Of a stretch of 64,000 nt of DNA, positions 35,137 to 46,926 are shown one piece after another (within the stretch, counting starts at the first letter, position 1; each line of letters begins with the position of its first letter). Source of the stretch: JASGIT01 sp047601665 (GTDB taxonomy: Bacteria; Pseudomonadota; Gammaproteobacteria; Burkholderiales; Burkholderiaceae_C). A program made the translations under genes and the position numbers. The stretch is from positions 558,001 to 622,000 of the forward strand of contig JASGIT010000001.1 in the NCBI GenBank assembly GCA_047601665.1, written 5' to 3'. The notes beneath the pieces are model-generated. The model was not told where the DNA came from. It saw only the letters and a program-made list of their open reading frames with translations, and searched no databases.

Positions 35137-35265
35137 ATGGCCTCCATCGTGTGTGAAGAGTACGTGATCGGCTTCAAGCACGGCACGGGCGGCGTGAGCT
35201 ACCTGCGCAAGCTGCTCGATGCCGTGCCGTTCCCCGAGCGCTGGAGGCTATTCACGGATTTGTAA
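35137..35265 (+). pseudogene. Relic of the kynA (tryptophan 2,3-dioxygenase) 3' end
   Basis: A 42-codon open stretch ends YVIGFKHGTGGVSYLRKLLD-type residues, then FPERWRLFTDL and stop. This mirrors the tryptophan 2,3-dioxygenase C terminus, whose pattern is IGFKxGTGGSSGVxYL...FPELW. The SSG of the substrate-loop motif GTGGSSG is missing and the rest of the gene is absent. With kynB lying 2.8 kb upstream, this looks like the remnant of a kyn operon disrupted by the phosphoesterase/peroxidase pair. The match is from memory of the family, not a search. Confidence 0.6.
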
Positions 35266-35276
35266 ACTTCGTTACA
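35261..35276. promoter_or_regulatory. Palindromic operator-like site upstream of the RND operon
   Basis: TGTAAACTTCGTTACA (arms TGTAA/TTACA) overlaps a weak -35 (TTACAT, 35272) that is 17 bases from CACAAT (35295). A TetR- or MerR-like repressor site is possible. No regulator gene is adjacent. Confidence 0.4.
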
Positions 35277-35368
35277 TACAGTCGCCCAAGGCGGCACAAT
35301 AACAGCCTGTTGACAGCTTTTACCCATAACGTGAGAAGGTTTCGCCGCAAGGAGCCCGGCCGGGAGAC

Positions 35369-36547
35369 ATGATGAACAAAAGCCTATGGATCAAAATCGC
35401 CGTGCTGGTGCTTGCCATTGTGGTGGGCCTTGCCGCATGGCAGCGGTGGGGGCGCTCCACGGCGCTGGAGGAAGCCCGCAAGCAGCCGCCCCCGTCCGCG
35501 AACCCGGCGCACGACCGCGTGCGCTACCCCGAGGGCGCCGCGCAGTTGACCATGATCCAGTCGCGCGCGATTCCGGCCTCCCCCATCCCCACCACCGACC
35601 CTTTGAGCGCGCGCATCGTCTATGACGAGAACGTGACGGCGCGCATCGGCGTCGGCTTCTCGGGGCGCATCGTCGCCCTCAAGGTCGCGCCGGGCGACAA
35701 GGTCAAGGCCGGGCAGGTGCTGGCCGAGATCGACTCGCCCGACTACGGCAGCGCGCGGGCCGACCTGGACAAGGCCCGCGCCGACGAGCAGCGCAAGCGC
35801 CTGGTGCTGGAGCGCGCCAAGGAACTCATCGCGGGCGAAGGCGTGGCCGCGAAGGACATCGAACTGGCGCAGGCCGACTACGAGCAGGCCCGCGCGGAAA
35901 CGGCGCGCGCCGAGCTGCGGCTGAAAAACCTGAACCCCGCCAACCTGCCGGTGCGCGGCCAGCGCATCGGCCTGGTCAGCCCCATGGCCGGCGTGGTGAC
36001 CGAACGCGCCGCCACGCTGGCGCTGGAAGTGAGCCCGGGCCAGCCGTCCTCGCTGTTCGTGGTGACCGACCCGAGCCGGCTGTGGCTGTTAATCGACCTG
36101 CCGGAGCGGCTGCTCAGCCGCCTGACGCTCGGCAACACGGTGGTGGTCGAAAGCGACGCCTATCCGGGCGAGAGCTTCGACGCAAAAATCGTGCAGACCG
36201 GCCAGGTGATGGACCAGAACACGCGCCGCGTGCCCGTGCGGGCCCGGCTGGACAACCCCGGCAACGCGCTGCTGCCCGAGATGTTCGTGCGCGCCACGCT
36301 GTACCAGGACCGGGGCTCCGGCGTGCAGGTGCCCAACAGCGCCATCGTGCACCGCGGCGTGTACGCCTACGTGTTCGTGGAAACCGCGCCGGGCGAATTC
36401 CAGCGCCGCGAAGTCAAGCTGCTGGCGCAGGGCAGTGAAACGACCTACGTGGCCGAAGGCCTGAAGGGCGGCGAGCGCGTGGTCGTCACCGGCGCCCTGC
36501 TGCTGGACGCCGAAATCAGCGCGCTGGCCTCGGGCTCCGCATCATGA
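35369..36547 (+). CDS. RND efflux periplasmic adaptor (CzcB/CusB-like)
   Basis: A 392-residue membrane-fusion protein. N-terminal anchor WIKIAVLVLAIVVGLAAW; a barrel-sandwich hybrid split by a coiled-coil hairpin (YGSARADLDKARADEQRKRLVLERAKELIAGEG, then YEQARAETARAEL); the beta barrel around LWLLIDLPERLLSRL; and a membrane-proximal domain near ALLPEMFVRATLYQ. It links pump and outer-membrane channel for export of metal ions or drugs. There is no N-terminal His/Cys-rich metal-binding region. It overlaps the pump gene by four bases (ATGA). Confidence 0.9.
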   Translation: MMNKSLWIKIAVLVLAIVVGLAAWQRWGRSTALEEARKQPPPSANPAHDRVRYPEGAAQLTMIQSRAIPASPIPTTDPLSARIVYDENVTARIGVGFSGRIVALKVAPGDKVKAGQVLAEIDSPDYGSARADLDKARADEQRKRLVLERAKELIAGEGVAAKDIELAQADYEQARAETARAELRLKNLNPANLPVRGQRIGLVSPMAGVVTERAATLALEVSPGQPSSLFVVTDPSRLWLLIDLPERLLSRLTLGNTVVVESDAYPGESFDAKIVQTGQVMDQNTRRVPVRARLDNPGNALLPEMFVRATLYQDRGSGVQVPNSAIVHRGVYAYVFVETAPGEFQRREVKLLAQGSETTYVAEGLKGGERVVVTGALLLDAEISALASGSAS

Positions 36548-39500
36548 TCGACCGCCTGATCGTCTTCGCGCTGACGCAGCGCGCGTTCGTGCTCGTGCTG
36601 GTGGCGGCGCTGATCGGCTTTGGCGGCTATGCGCTGTCCAACCTGCCCATCGAAGCCTTCCCGGACGTGCAGGACGTGCAGGTGCGCGTGATCTCGCAGC
36701 TGCCGGGCCAGGCGCCGGAGGACATGGAGCGCTCGGTCACGCTGCCGATCGAGCGCGAGCTGGCCGGCACGCCCAAGCTCACCAACATCCGCTCGGTCAC
36801 GATGACGGGCCTGTCCATCATCACCCTCACCTTCGCCGAGGACACCGACAACTACTTCGCGCGCGCGCAGGTGCTCGAAAAGCTGGCCACCGTCGATCTG
36901 CCCACGGGCGTGCAGCCGCAGCTGGCGCCGCTGTCCACCGCCGTGGGCGAGGTGTACCGCTACACCATCGAGGCGCCCAAGCTGTCGGACACCGAGATCC
37001 GCACCATCCAGGACTGGGTCATCCGCCCGGTGCTGCGCATGACGCCCGGCGTGGCGGACGTGGTGAGCTTCGGCGGCGCCATCAAGGAGTACCAGATCGA
37101 AGTCAACCCGCTGGCGCTGCGCAAGTACCAGATCACGCTCAAGCAGCTGAGCGACGCGGTGGGCAACGGCAACGGCAGCGCGGGCGGCAACCTGCTGCGC
37201 AAGGGCGACGCTTCGCTCGTGGTGCGCGCGTCGGGCCTGTTCAGCGAACTCGAAGACGTGCGCAAGGTCGTCATCACCGCGCGCCAGGGGCGGCCCATCA
37301 CCGTGGGCGACGTGGCCACCGTGCGCGTGGGCGAGCGCCCGCGCTTCGGCATGGTGGCCGCCGACCAGCGCGACAGCATCGTCGAGGGCATCGTCTCCAT
37401 GATCCGGGGCGGCAACCCGTCGGTCATCAACGCCGACCTGAAGGCGCGCATCGACCAGTTGCAGACCCGGCTGCCCGAGGGCGTGAAGATCGTGCCGATC
37501 TACGACCGCACCGAGCTGGTGCGCCACACCGTCACCACGGTGGCGGAGAACCTGCTCGTCGGGGCGCTGCTGGTGATCACGGTGCTGGTGGTCTTCCTGT
37601 CGAGCTGGACGGCGGCGCTGGTGGTGGCCACGATGATTCCGCTGGCGCTGCTGTTCGCCTTCATTTTGATGAACGCGCGCGGCGTGTCGGCCAACCTCAT
37701 CTCTCTGGGCGCGGTGGACTTCGGCATCATCATCGACAGCGCGGTGGTGATCGTCGAGGCGCTGATGGTGCGCCTCACCGTCAACGCGATGCAGGACGCC
37801 ACCCCCCGCGCGGCCAGCAAGCACCGTATGCACGTACTGCACCAGACCATGACGGACATGTCGCGCCCGGTGCTGTTCTCCAAGGCCATCATCATCCTGG
37901 CCTTCGTGCCGATCTTCACCTTCCAGCGCGTGGAAGGAAAAATCTTCACGCCCGTGGCGCTCACGCTCAGCTTCGCGCTGCTCGGCGCGGTGCTGCTCAC
38001 CTTCACGCTGCTGCCCACGCTGCTGTCATACCTGGTGGAAAAGCGCCCGCTGGTGGAAAAGCACAAGCGCTGGCTGGAATGGCTGGAGCAGCGCTACCAC
38101 GCGCTGCTGGATCTGACGATGCGGCGCGCCACCGCCACCCTGGCGCTGGCCATCGTGCCGCTGGCCATCACCTTCGCGCTCGCGTCGCGCCTGGGCACGG
38201 AGTTCATGCCCAAGCTCGACGAAGGCAACATCTGGCTGACCATCACGCTGCCCACCTCGGCCTCGCTGGAGACCACCAAGTCGGTCGAGCGCATGGTGCG
38301 CGCCAAGATGCTGGCCTACCAGGAGGTGTCGCACATCATCACGCAGGTGGGCCGCCCCGACGACGGCTCCGACCCCAAGGGGCCGAACAACCTGGAAAAC
38401 CTGGTGGACCTGAAGCCGCGCAAGGAATGGCGCTTCAAGACCAAGGAGGCGCTGGTCGCCAGCATGTCGGAGAGCCTCGCGGAGATTCCCGGCATCACCA
38501 CCAACTTCTCGCAGGTGATCCAGGACAACGTGGAGGAATCGCTGTCGGGCTTCCGCGGCGAGATCGTGGCCCGCATCACCGGCAGCCACCTCGACATCCT
38601 GGAAGACAAGGCCGAGCAGGTGGTGAACGTGGTGAAGGACATCCGCGGCGCCACCGACGTGGAGGCCACCAAGATCGGCGGGCAGACCGAAGTCGTCGTC
38701 ACGCCCGACCGCCTGAAGCTGGCGCGCTACGGCCTCGCCGTGGACGACGTGAACGACCTGCTGACCCAGTCCATGGCCGGCGCCGCCGTGACCAGCTTCT
38801 TCGAGCAGGACAAGCGCTTCGACGTGGTGGTGCGCGTGGCCGAGAAGGACCGCAACAGCATCGACGCCATCGGCCAGCTGCAGCTGGCGCTGCCCGACAC
38901 CCAGGCGGGCAACGGCCAGAGCACCATCGCGCTGGCCGACGTGGCGGCCATCGAAGTGCGCCAGGGCGCGTCGCGCATCCTGCGCGAGAGCGGCTCGCGC
39001 AGCGTCATCGTCAAGATGAACCTGCTGGGCCGCGACCAGGGCAGCTTCGTCAAGGAGGCGCAGGCCGCCGTGGCCGAGCAGGTGAAGCTGCCGCCGGGCT
39101 ACGACCTGACCTGGGGCGGCCAGTTCGAGAACTCGCAGCGCGCGGCCAAGCGGCTGATGGTCATCATCCCGCTCACGGTGCTGCTGATCTTCTCGCTGCT
39201 GTTCTGGGCCTTCCGCTCGATCTCCCTGGCGGGCCTGGTGCTGGGCATGGTGCCGTTCACGCTGATCGGCGGCCTGGCCGCGCTGGGGCTGGCCGGGCTG
39301 AACCTGTCGGTGTCGGCGGCCGTGGGCTTCATCGCGGTGGCCGGCATCTCGGTGCAGAACGGCGTCATCATGGTCGAGGAAGTCATGCACCGCGTGCGCG
39401 CCGGCGCGGAAGTGACCGCAGCCGCCGTGGAAGGCGCCGCTATCCGCCTGCGCCCCATCCTGATGACCGCGCTGATGGCGGGCCTGGGCCTGCTGCCCGC

Positions 39501-39654
39501 TGCGCTGTCGCAAGGCATTGGCAGCGAAACGCAGCGGCCCTTCGCTTGCGTCATCGTGGGCGGCATCGTGACCGGAACGATTTTCACCCTGCTGGTGCTG
39601 CCGGTGGCGCTGCGCCGCTTCGGCGACTTCTCCAAGCCGCAGGAGGACGTATGA
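36544..39654 (+). CDS. RND efflux pump, heavy-metal (CzcA/CusA) type
   Basis: A 1036-residue inner-membrane pump with twelve expected helices and two large periplasmic loops. In helix 4 it has DFGIIIDSAVVIVEA (392-406): the CzcA pattern with the proton-relay aspartates D392 and D398 and E405, but serine where the signature has glycine after D398. Methionine pairs typical of copper pumps are not obvious, so zinc/cobalt/cadmium or another substrate is open. It is translationally coupled to both neighbours, forming a complete adaptor-pump-channel operon. Confidence 0.92.
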   Translation: MIDRLIVFALTQRAFVLVLVAALIGFGGYALSNLPIEAFPDVQDVQVRVISQLPGQAPEDMERSVTLPIERELAGTPKLTNIRSVTMTGLSIITLTFAEDTDNYFARAQVLEKLATVDLPTGVQPQLAPLSTAVGEVYRYTIEAPKLSDTEIRTIQDWVIRPVLRMTPGVADVVSFGGAIKEYQIEVNPLALRKYQITLKQLSDAVGNGNGSAGGNLLRKGDASLVVRASGLFSELEDVRKVVITARQGRPITVGDVATVRVGERPRFGMVAADQRDSIVEGIVSMIRGGNPSVINADLKARIDQLQTRLPEGVKIVPIYDRTELVRHTVTTVAENLLVGALLVITVLVVFLSSWTAALVVATMIPLALLFAFILMNARGVSANLISLGAVDFGIIIDSAVVIVEALMVRLTVNAMQDATPRAASKHRMHVLHQTMTDMSRPVLFSKAIIILAFVPIFTFQRVEGKIFTPVALTLSFALLGAVLLTFTLLPTLLSYLVEKRPLVEKHKRWLEWLEQRYHALLDLTMRRATATLALAIVPLAITFALASRLGTEFMPKLDEGNIWLTITLPTSASLETTKSVERMVRAKMLAYQEVSHIITQVGRPDDGSDPKGPNNLENLVDLKPRKEWRFKTKEALVASMSESLAEIPGITTNFSQVIQDNVEESLSGFRGEIVARITGSHLDILEDKAEQVVNVVKDIRGATDVEATKIGGQTEVVVTPDRLKLARYGLAVDDVNDLLTQSMAGAAVTSFFEQDKRFDVVVRVAEKDRNSIDAIGQLQLALPDTQAGNGQSTIALADVAAIEVRQGASRILRESGSRSVIVKMNLLGRDQGSFVKEAQAAVAEQVKLPPGYDLTWGGQFENSQRAAKRLMVIIPLTVLLIFSLLFWAFRSISLAGLVLGMVPFTLIGGLAALGLAGLNLSVSAAVGFIAVAGISVQNGVIMVEEVMHRVRAGAEVTAAAVEGAAIRLRPILMTALMAGLGLLPAALSQGIGSETQRPFACVIVGGIVTGTIFTLLVLPVALRRFGDFSKPQEDV

Positions 39655-41201
39655 AACCCCTGACGAAACGCCTGACGCTGCACACCATCGCCGCCGCCAC
39701 GGCCCTGCTGGCCGCCGGCTGCGCGGTCGGCCCCGACTACAGCCGCCCGGAACTGCCCGCCACGCAGGGCTATGCGCAGGCCCCCCTGCCCGCCGCCACG
39801 GCCTCTTCCCCTGCGGGAGGCGCGCAGCATTTCGCCGCCGGGCGCGACATCGAGGCCGACTGGTGGACGCTGTTCCAGTCCCCGCAGCTGAACGCGCTGA
39901 TCGACAAGGCCCTGGCCGCCAACCCCGACCTGGAGGCCGCGCAGGCGGCGCTGCGCGCGGCGCAGGAGAACGTGCAGGCGCAGCGCGGCTTCTTCTTCCC
40001 CACCGTGGCGGCCAACTACACGCCGCAGCGCACCAAGATCGCCGGCAACCTGGGCGGCAATTCGCCGGGCATCCAGGGCAATGGCTCGGTCATCAGCACC
40101 GGTGCCGGCACGCCCGCCAGCGAGGGCGGCACGGCGCCGTTCAACAGCCCGGTCATCTACAACTTCCACACCGCGCAACTCTCCATCGGCTACGCGCCGG
40201 ACGTGTTCGGCGGCAACCGCCGCCAGGTGGAGTCGCTGCAGGCGCAGGCCGAGGCGCAGCGCTTCGAGTGGGAGGCCGCGCGCATCACGCTGGCCACCAA
40301 CATCGCCGCCGCCGCCATCCAGGACGCGCTGCTGCGCCAGCAGATCGCCATCACGCAGCAGATGGTCGACGCCAATGCCGCCGCCGTGGACCTGGCGCAA
40401 CGCCAGCTCAAGGCCGGCTACGCCACCCGGCTCGACCTGGCGGTGCAGCAGCGCGCCCAGGCCGAGGCCCGGCGGCTGCTGCCGCCGCTGCGCCAGCAGT
40501 TCGAGCAGAACCGCAACCTGCTGCGTATGCTCTCCGGCGCGCCGCCCGACACCGAGCTGGCCGCCTTCGAACTCAGTGCGCTGCACCTGCCCGAGGAACT
40601 GCCGCTCAGCCTGCCCTCGCAGCTGGTCGAGCAGCGCCCTGACGTGCGCGCCGCCGAAGAACAGCTGCGCGCCGCCACCGCCGACGTGGGCGCGGCCCGC
40701 GCGGCGCGGCTGCCGCAGTTTTCGATCAGCGCCACGGCCGGCGGCGCCGCGAGCCACTTCGGCCAGATGTTCTGGCCCAGCGGCAAGTTCTTCGACCTGG
40801 CGCTGGGCGTGACGGCCCCGCTGTTCGACGGCGGCACGCTGAAGCACCGCGAGCGCGCGGCCCAGGAACTGCGCCGCAGAGCGGCGGCGCAGTACCGCTC
40901 CGCCGTGCTCGCGGCCTGGCAGAACGTGGCCGATGCGCTGCACGCGATCCACACGGGCGCCGACGCGCTCCAGACCGCCGACGACGCCGCCCAGGCCGCG
41001 CAGGTGGCGCTCGACCTGACGCGCCGCCAGCACCAGCGCGGCTACCTCGACCGGCTGGCGCTCATCCAGGCCGAGCAGGCCGCCCGCGAAGCCACGCTGA
41101 ACCAGTTGCAGGCGCAAGCCAGCCGGCTGGGGAGCACGGCGGCTTTGTTCCAGGCGCTGGGCGGCGGCTGGTGGCAGCGCCCGGACGCCGAAGCGCACTG
41201 A
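39651..41201 (+). CDS. NodT-family outer-membrane efflux channel lipoprotein
   Basis: A 516-residue TolC-like outer-membrane factor. The N terminus has a signal peptide and lipobox (LLAAGC) followed by AVGPDYSRPELP, the NodT hallmark. Two internally repeated alpha-helical/beta units follow, the first containing NPDLEAAQAALRAAQENVQAQRG and ending with YAPDVFGGNRR. The ATG overlaps the pump stop. This NodT type is more usual with drug pumps than with CzcC-type channels, so the operon is a mixed class. Confidence 0.9.
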   Translation: MKPLTKRLTLHTIAAATALLAAGCAVGPDYSRPELPATQGYAQAPLPAATASSPAGGAQHFAAGRDIEADWWTLFQSPQLNALIDKALAANPDLEAAQAALRAAQENVQAQRGFFFPTVAANYTPQRTKIAGNLGGNSPGIQGNGSVISTGAGTPASEGGTAPFNSPVIYNFHTAQLSIGYAPDVFGGNRRQVESLQAQAEAQRFEWEAARITLATNIAAAAIQDALLRQQIAITQQMVDANAAAVDLAQRQLKAGYATRLDLAVQQRAQAEARRLLPPLRQQFEQNRNLLRMLSGAPPDTELAAFELSALHLPEELPLSLPSQLVEQRPDVRAAEEQLRAATADVGAARAARLPQFSISATAGGAASHFGQMFWPSGKFFDLALGVTAPLFDGGTLKHRERAAQELRRRAAAQYRSAVLAAWQNVADALHAIHTGADALQTADDAAQAAQVALDLTRRQHQRGYLDRLALIQAEQAAREATLNQLQAQASRLGSTAALFQALGGGWWQRPDAEAH

Positions 41202-41217
41202 TTCAGATTCGCAGGGG

Positions 41218-41236
41218 ACAGCGCGGCTCGCGCTGT
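41218..41236 (+). terminator. Hairpin after the RND operon
   Basis: ACAGCGCG/CGCGCTGT, eight perfect base pairs with a GCT loop, 17 bases after the channel gene stop. No T run follows, so termination efficiency is uncertain. Confidence 0.4.
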
Positions 41237-41258
41237 TCGGGTAGCCTCGCCGCCACGT

Positions 41259-42500
41259 ATGAGCACCGCTTCCTCCCCTCCCCTGCCTGCGCGCGCCGCC
41301 TGGGCCATGCTGCTGGCGCTGATTTCGGGCTTCGCCTTGAGCCAGGCGTTCCGCACCGTCACCTCCATCATCGCCACGGGCCTGCAGGCCGAGTTCGCGC
41401 TCTCGCCGCAGCAGCTGGGCACCTTCGCCAGCCTGTTCGCGTTCGCGTTCGGCATCATGCAGCTCGTGATGGGCATCGCCCTCGACGTGTTCGGGCTGCG
41501 GCGCACGGTGCTGGCGGCATTTCCGTTCACGGTGGCGGGCGCGCTGCTGTCGGCATGGTCCAAGGACTGGAGCCTGGTGCTCTGGGGCCAGGCGCTGATC
41601 GGCCTGGGCTGCGCGCCCGCGTTCCTGGTCTGCACGGTGTTCATCGCGCGCTACTTCGCGCCGCACCGCTTCGCGGCGGTGTCGGGCTTGGCGCTGGGCA
41701 TGGGCGGGCTGGGCATGGTGTTCACGGGCACGCCGCTGGCGTGGGTGGTGGAGCATTCGTCATGGCGCATGGGCTTCGTGGTGCTGGCGGTGATGTCGGT
41801 GGCCGCGTGGCTGCTGATCTGGCGCTACGTGCACGAGCCCGCCGAGGCGCGCGCCGCCCACCCGCCCGAGCCGCTGGGCCAGGCGATCCGCGGCTTTGGC
41901 GCGCTGTTCCTGCTGCCGCACACCTGGGGCATCCTGCTGCTGGCGCTGGTCACCTACGCCTCGCTACTCACGCTGCGCGGGCTGTGGCTGGGGCCGCTGC
42001 TGATCGACCGGCACGGCTTCTCGCTGGTGGAAAGCGGCAACGTGGCGCTGCTGGTGTCGCTGGTGGCGCTGTTCAGCCCCGGGCTGTTCGGCCGCTTCGA
42101 CCCCGGCGTGCACAAGCGGCGGGCCTGGATGGTGTGGGGCACGCTGATCGTGGCCGCCGTCTTCTTCTGCATGGCGTTCGCCACCAACGCCTGGCTGGAC
42201 GTGGGCTGCGCGCTGGCGGTGAGCTTTTTCTCGGGCTACGGCGTGCTGCAGTACGCCGACGTGCGCTCGGCCTACCCCGCAGCGATGACGGGGCGCGCGA
42301 TGGCGGTGTTCACCATGGCGCTGTTCCTGGGCGCGGCGCTGATGCAGTGGGTGTCGGGGCTGGCCGCCTCGCTCGCCAAGGCCAACGGGGGCAATCCGTA
42401 TGCGATGGTGATGCTCACGATCGCGGGGATGCTGGTGGCCGGGGCGCTGGCGCTCAAGTTTCTGCCGCAGCCGGATTTTTCAAGCCAAAACGGCAGCTAG
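41259..42500 (+). CDS. MFS transporter
   Basis: A 413-residue twelve-helix major facilitator. Typical parts are FGIMQLVMGIALDVFGLRRTVL (helix 2 and the loop-2/3 motif) and GWGQ-like LVLWGQALIGLGCAPAFLVC. The substrate is unknown. The last residues SSQNGS and the stop TAG come from a copy of the dispersed repeat, so the native C-terminal end may have been replaced. It is convergent with the FAD monooxygenase gene and stands alone. Confidence 0.85.
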   Translation: MSTASSPPLPARAAWAMLLALISGFALSQAFRTVTSIIATGLQAEFALSPQQLGTFASLFAFAFGIMQLVMGIALDVFGLRRTVLAAFPFTVAGALLSAWSKDWSLVLWGQALIGLGCAPAFLVCTVFIARYFAPHRFAAVSGLALGMGGLGMVFTGTPLAWVVEHSSWRMGFVVLAVMSVAAWLLIWRYVHEPAEARAAHPPEPLGQAIRGFGALFLLPHTWGILLLALVTYASLLTLRGLWLGPLLIDRHGFSLVESGNVALLVSLVALFSPGLFGRFDPGVHKRRAWMVWGTLIVAAVFFCMAFATNAWLDVGCALAVSFFSGYGVLQYADVRSAYPAAMTGRAMAVFTMALFLGAALMQWVSGLAASLAKANGGNPYAMVMLTIAGMLVAGALALKFLPQPDFSSQNGS

Positions 42501-42545
42501 CCCAGGTACATCAAGCGCTAGCAGCTCCTAATTCAGGAGCATTCA
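42488..42545. repeat. Dispersed repeat, copy 6, between convergent genes
   Basis: GGCAGCTAGCCCAGGTACAT, then CAAGCGCTAGCAGCTCCTAA and TTCAGGAGCATTCAAG. It contains a GCTCCT/AGGAGC hairpin and ends at the FAD monooxygenase stop. It probably works as a bidirectional end signal. Confidence 0.75.
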
Positions 42546-43726
42546 AGTGCTTGCACCATAGAGCCATGGCAGGTCGATCAGCCGCTGCCCCAGCAGCCGC
42601 AGCCCTGCATCGCGCCCCCAGCGCAGCGGGCCGGTGGCGTGGAAGATGCGCCCATTGCGCTGCGCCCGCTCCTGCACCTGGGCGTTGCGCCGCCAGCGGT
42701 TGAGCGCGTAGCGCTGCAGGCGCAGCGGCACGTCGATGTCCTGCATCGCCAAGGCGCGCCCCAGCTCCGCCGCATCCTCGATCGCCATGCCCGCGCCCTG
42801 CGCGAGGTAGGGGAGCATGGGATGGGCCGCGTCCCCCAGCAGCGCCACCCGGCCGCGCGCCATCTGATCTGCTCTGGCCACGGGGGCGCGGTCGGCCAGC
42901 GGCCACAGGCGCCAACCGCCTGGACGGTCGCCAGCGCTGCGCACCAGCACTTGCAGTTCGGCGCAGGCGCCCGCCAGGGCGGCGTCGAGATCGGCGGCGT
43001 TGGCGGCGTGGTCCCAGGTGTCCATGTCCTCGGATGCGGGGCCTTCGACGATGGCGACGAGGTTCAGCAGTTCGCCCCGGCGCACGGGGTAGCTCACCAC
43101 ATGCAGGCGCGGGCCCAGCCAGGCGGTGACCTCGCCGGTGTGCAGCGGCTCGGGCAGCGGCACCAGGGCGCGGTAGGCCAGGTGCCCCGTGGCGTGCGGC
43201 GGCCCGTCGTCCAGCAGCGCCGCGCGGGTGCGGCTGCGCAGGCCGTCCGCGCCCAGCAGCATGTCGCCTTCGACGAATTTCTGGCCGCTGGTGCGCACGA
43301 CGACGGCGCTGCCCGTGTCTTCATGGTCATCAATGGCGCAGCCCGGGTTCAGGTGCGCGCCCTGGTGCCACTCCAGCCCGGCCAGCAGCAGCGCGTGCAG
43401 GTCGGCGCGGTGCACGGTGGCGTAGGGCGCGCCGTAGCGCTGCACGCAGCGCTGGCCCAGCGGCAGCTCGGCCAGCTGCGCGCCGCTGCGGGCGCAGCGC
43501 ACGGACAGGCGCTCAGGATAGGCGGCGATGAGGTCCAGCCCCTCGTCCAGCCCCCAGGCCTGCAGCACGCGCACCACGTTGGGCCCCAGCTGCACGCCCG
43601 CCCCCACTTCGCTGAACGCGGCGGCGCGCTCGAACAGGCGCACTTCCCAGCCCGCGCGCACGGCAGCCAGACCCGCGGCCAGGCCGCCGATGCCGCCGCC
43701 CGCAATCAGAAGCTGCTGCAGCGCCA

Positions 43727-43727
<1 letters not shown>
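42543..43727 (-). CDS. FAD-dependent aromatic monooxygenase
   Basis: A 394-residue class A flavoprotein hydroxylase. FAD motifs: GGGIGGLAAGLAAVRAG near the N terminus, GADGLRSRTR in the middle, and GDAAHPMLPYLAQGAGMAIEDA in the C-terminal third. The general type is salicylate or 3-hydroxybenzoate hydroxylase; the substrate is not clear. The start codon overlaps the acnA stop by one base (TGATG), so it is expressed with acnA, an unusual partnership for this enzyme. Confidence 0.87.
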
Positions 43728-46471
<2,744 letters not shown>

Positions 46472-46521
46472 GAATGGAGCTCCGTGGGTGGTGGTTATGC
46501 GGCTATTTTGCCCCCATCAAC

Positions 46522-46549
46522 AAAAAAGTCCGCGCTTGCGGACTTTTTT
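46522..46549. terminator. Bidirectional rho-independent terminator after the H-NS-type gene
   Basis: AAAAAAGTCCGC/GCGGACTTTTTT with a GCTT loop: a twelve-pair hairpin with T runs on both strands. It ends the H-NS-type transcript before acnA. Confidence 0.93.
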
Positions 46550-46566
46550 GTGGGCATGGGATGGAT

Positions 46567-46860
46567 TCAAATCGCAAACGCGGCGCGATCCTGGCCCTGG
46601 ATCCACTTCGGCGGCTTGCCCCGGCCCGTCCAGGTCTGGCCCGTGGCGGGATCACGGTACTTGGGGGCCACCTTGGCATGGCCGGCCGGCGCGCTGCGGG
46701 CGCGGCCCGCGGGAAACACGTCATCCGCCGTCAAGCCATTTTCAGCCACAATGGCGCGCACCGTCGCCACGGCATCCGTTTTGGCCTTGCGGCGGGCTTC
46801 GGCGATTTGCTGTTCCAGGGCGGCTTGCTGTGCCAGCAGTGCTTTGAGTTGATCAGACAT
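46567..46860 (-). CDS. H-NS family nucleoid-associated protein
   Basis: A 97-residue protein. The N-terminal half is a coiled-coil oligomerisation segment (QLKALLAQQAALEQQIAEARRKA). The C-terminal domain ends KYRDPATGQTWTGRGKPPKW, the AT-hook-like DNA-binding motif of H-NS proteins in betaproteobacteria. It compacts DNA and represses AT-rich, often acquired genes. The ATG at 46860 is the first that fits the family. It lies in the lowest-GC tract of the window and has its own -10 box and terminator. Confidence 0.9.
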   Translation of the reverse strand: MSDQLKALLAQQAALEQQIAEARRKAKTDAVATVRAIVAENGLTADDVFPAGRARSAPAGHAKVAPKYRDPATGQTWTGRGKPPKWIQGQDRAAFAI

Positions 46861-46893
46861 GGTGCATATCAAGGGTGGTGAATGACGCCGCTG

Positions 46894-46899
46894 ATTATA
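46894..46899 (-). promoter_or_regulatory. -10 element upstream of the H-NS-type gene
   Basis: TATAAT on the minus strand, 34 bases before the start codon, in a very AT-rich 66-base gap. The -35 is weak (TCGCCA at 17 bases). Confidence 0.5.
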
Positions 46900-46926
46900 G
46901 GATTGATTTTCCACAATGGCGACCAT

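Noticed and set aside
35310..35338. TTGACA at 35310 as -35 of the RND operon
   Set aside because: The hexamer 17 bases downstream is GAGAAG, not a -10, and the only CATAAC lies 9 bases away.
38079..39650. Upstream extension of the NodT-type channel gene
   Set aside because: The extension is an out-of-frame shadow of the pump gene; the lipoprotein signal begins at 39651 with an ATGA overlap.
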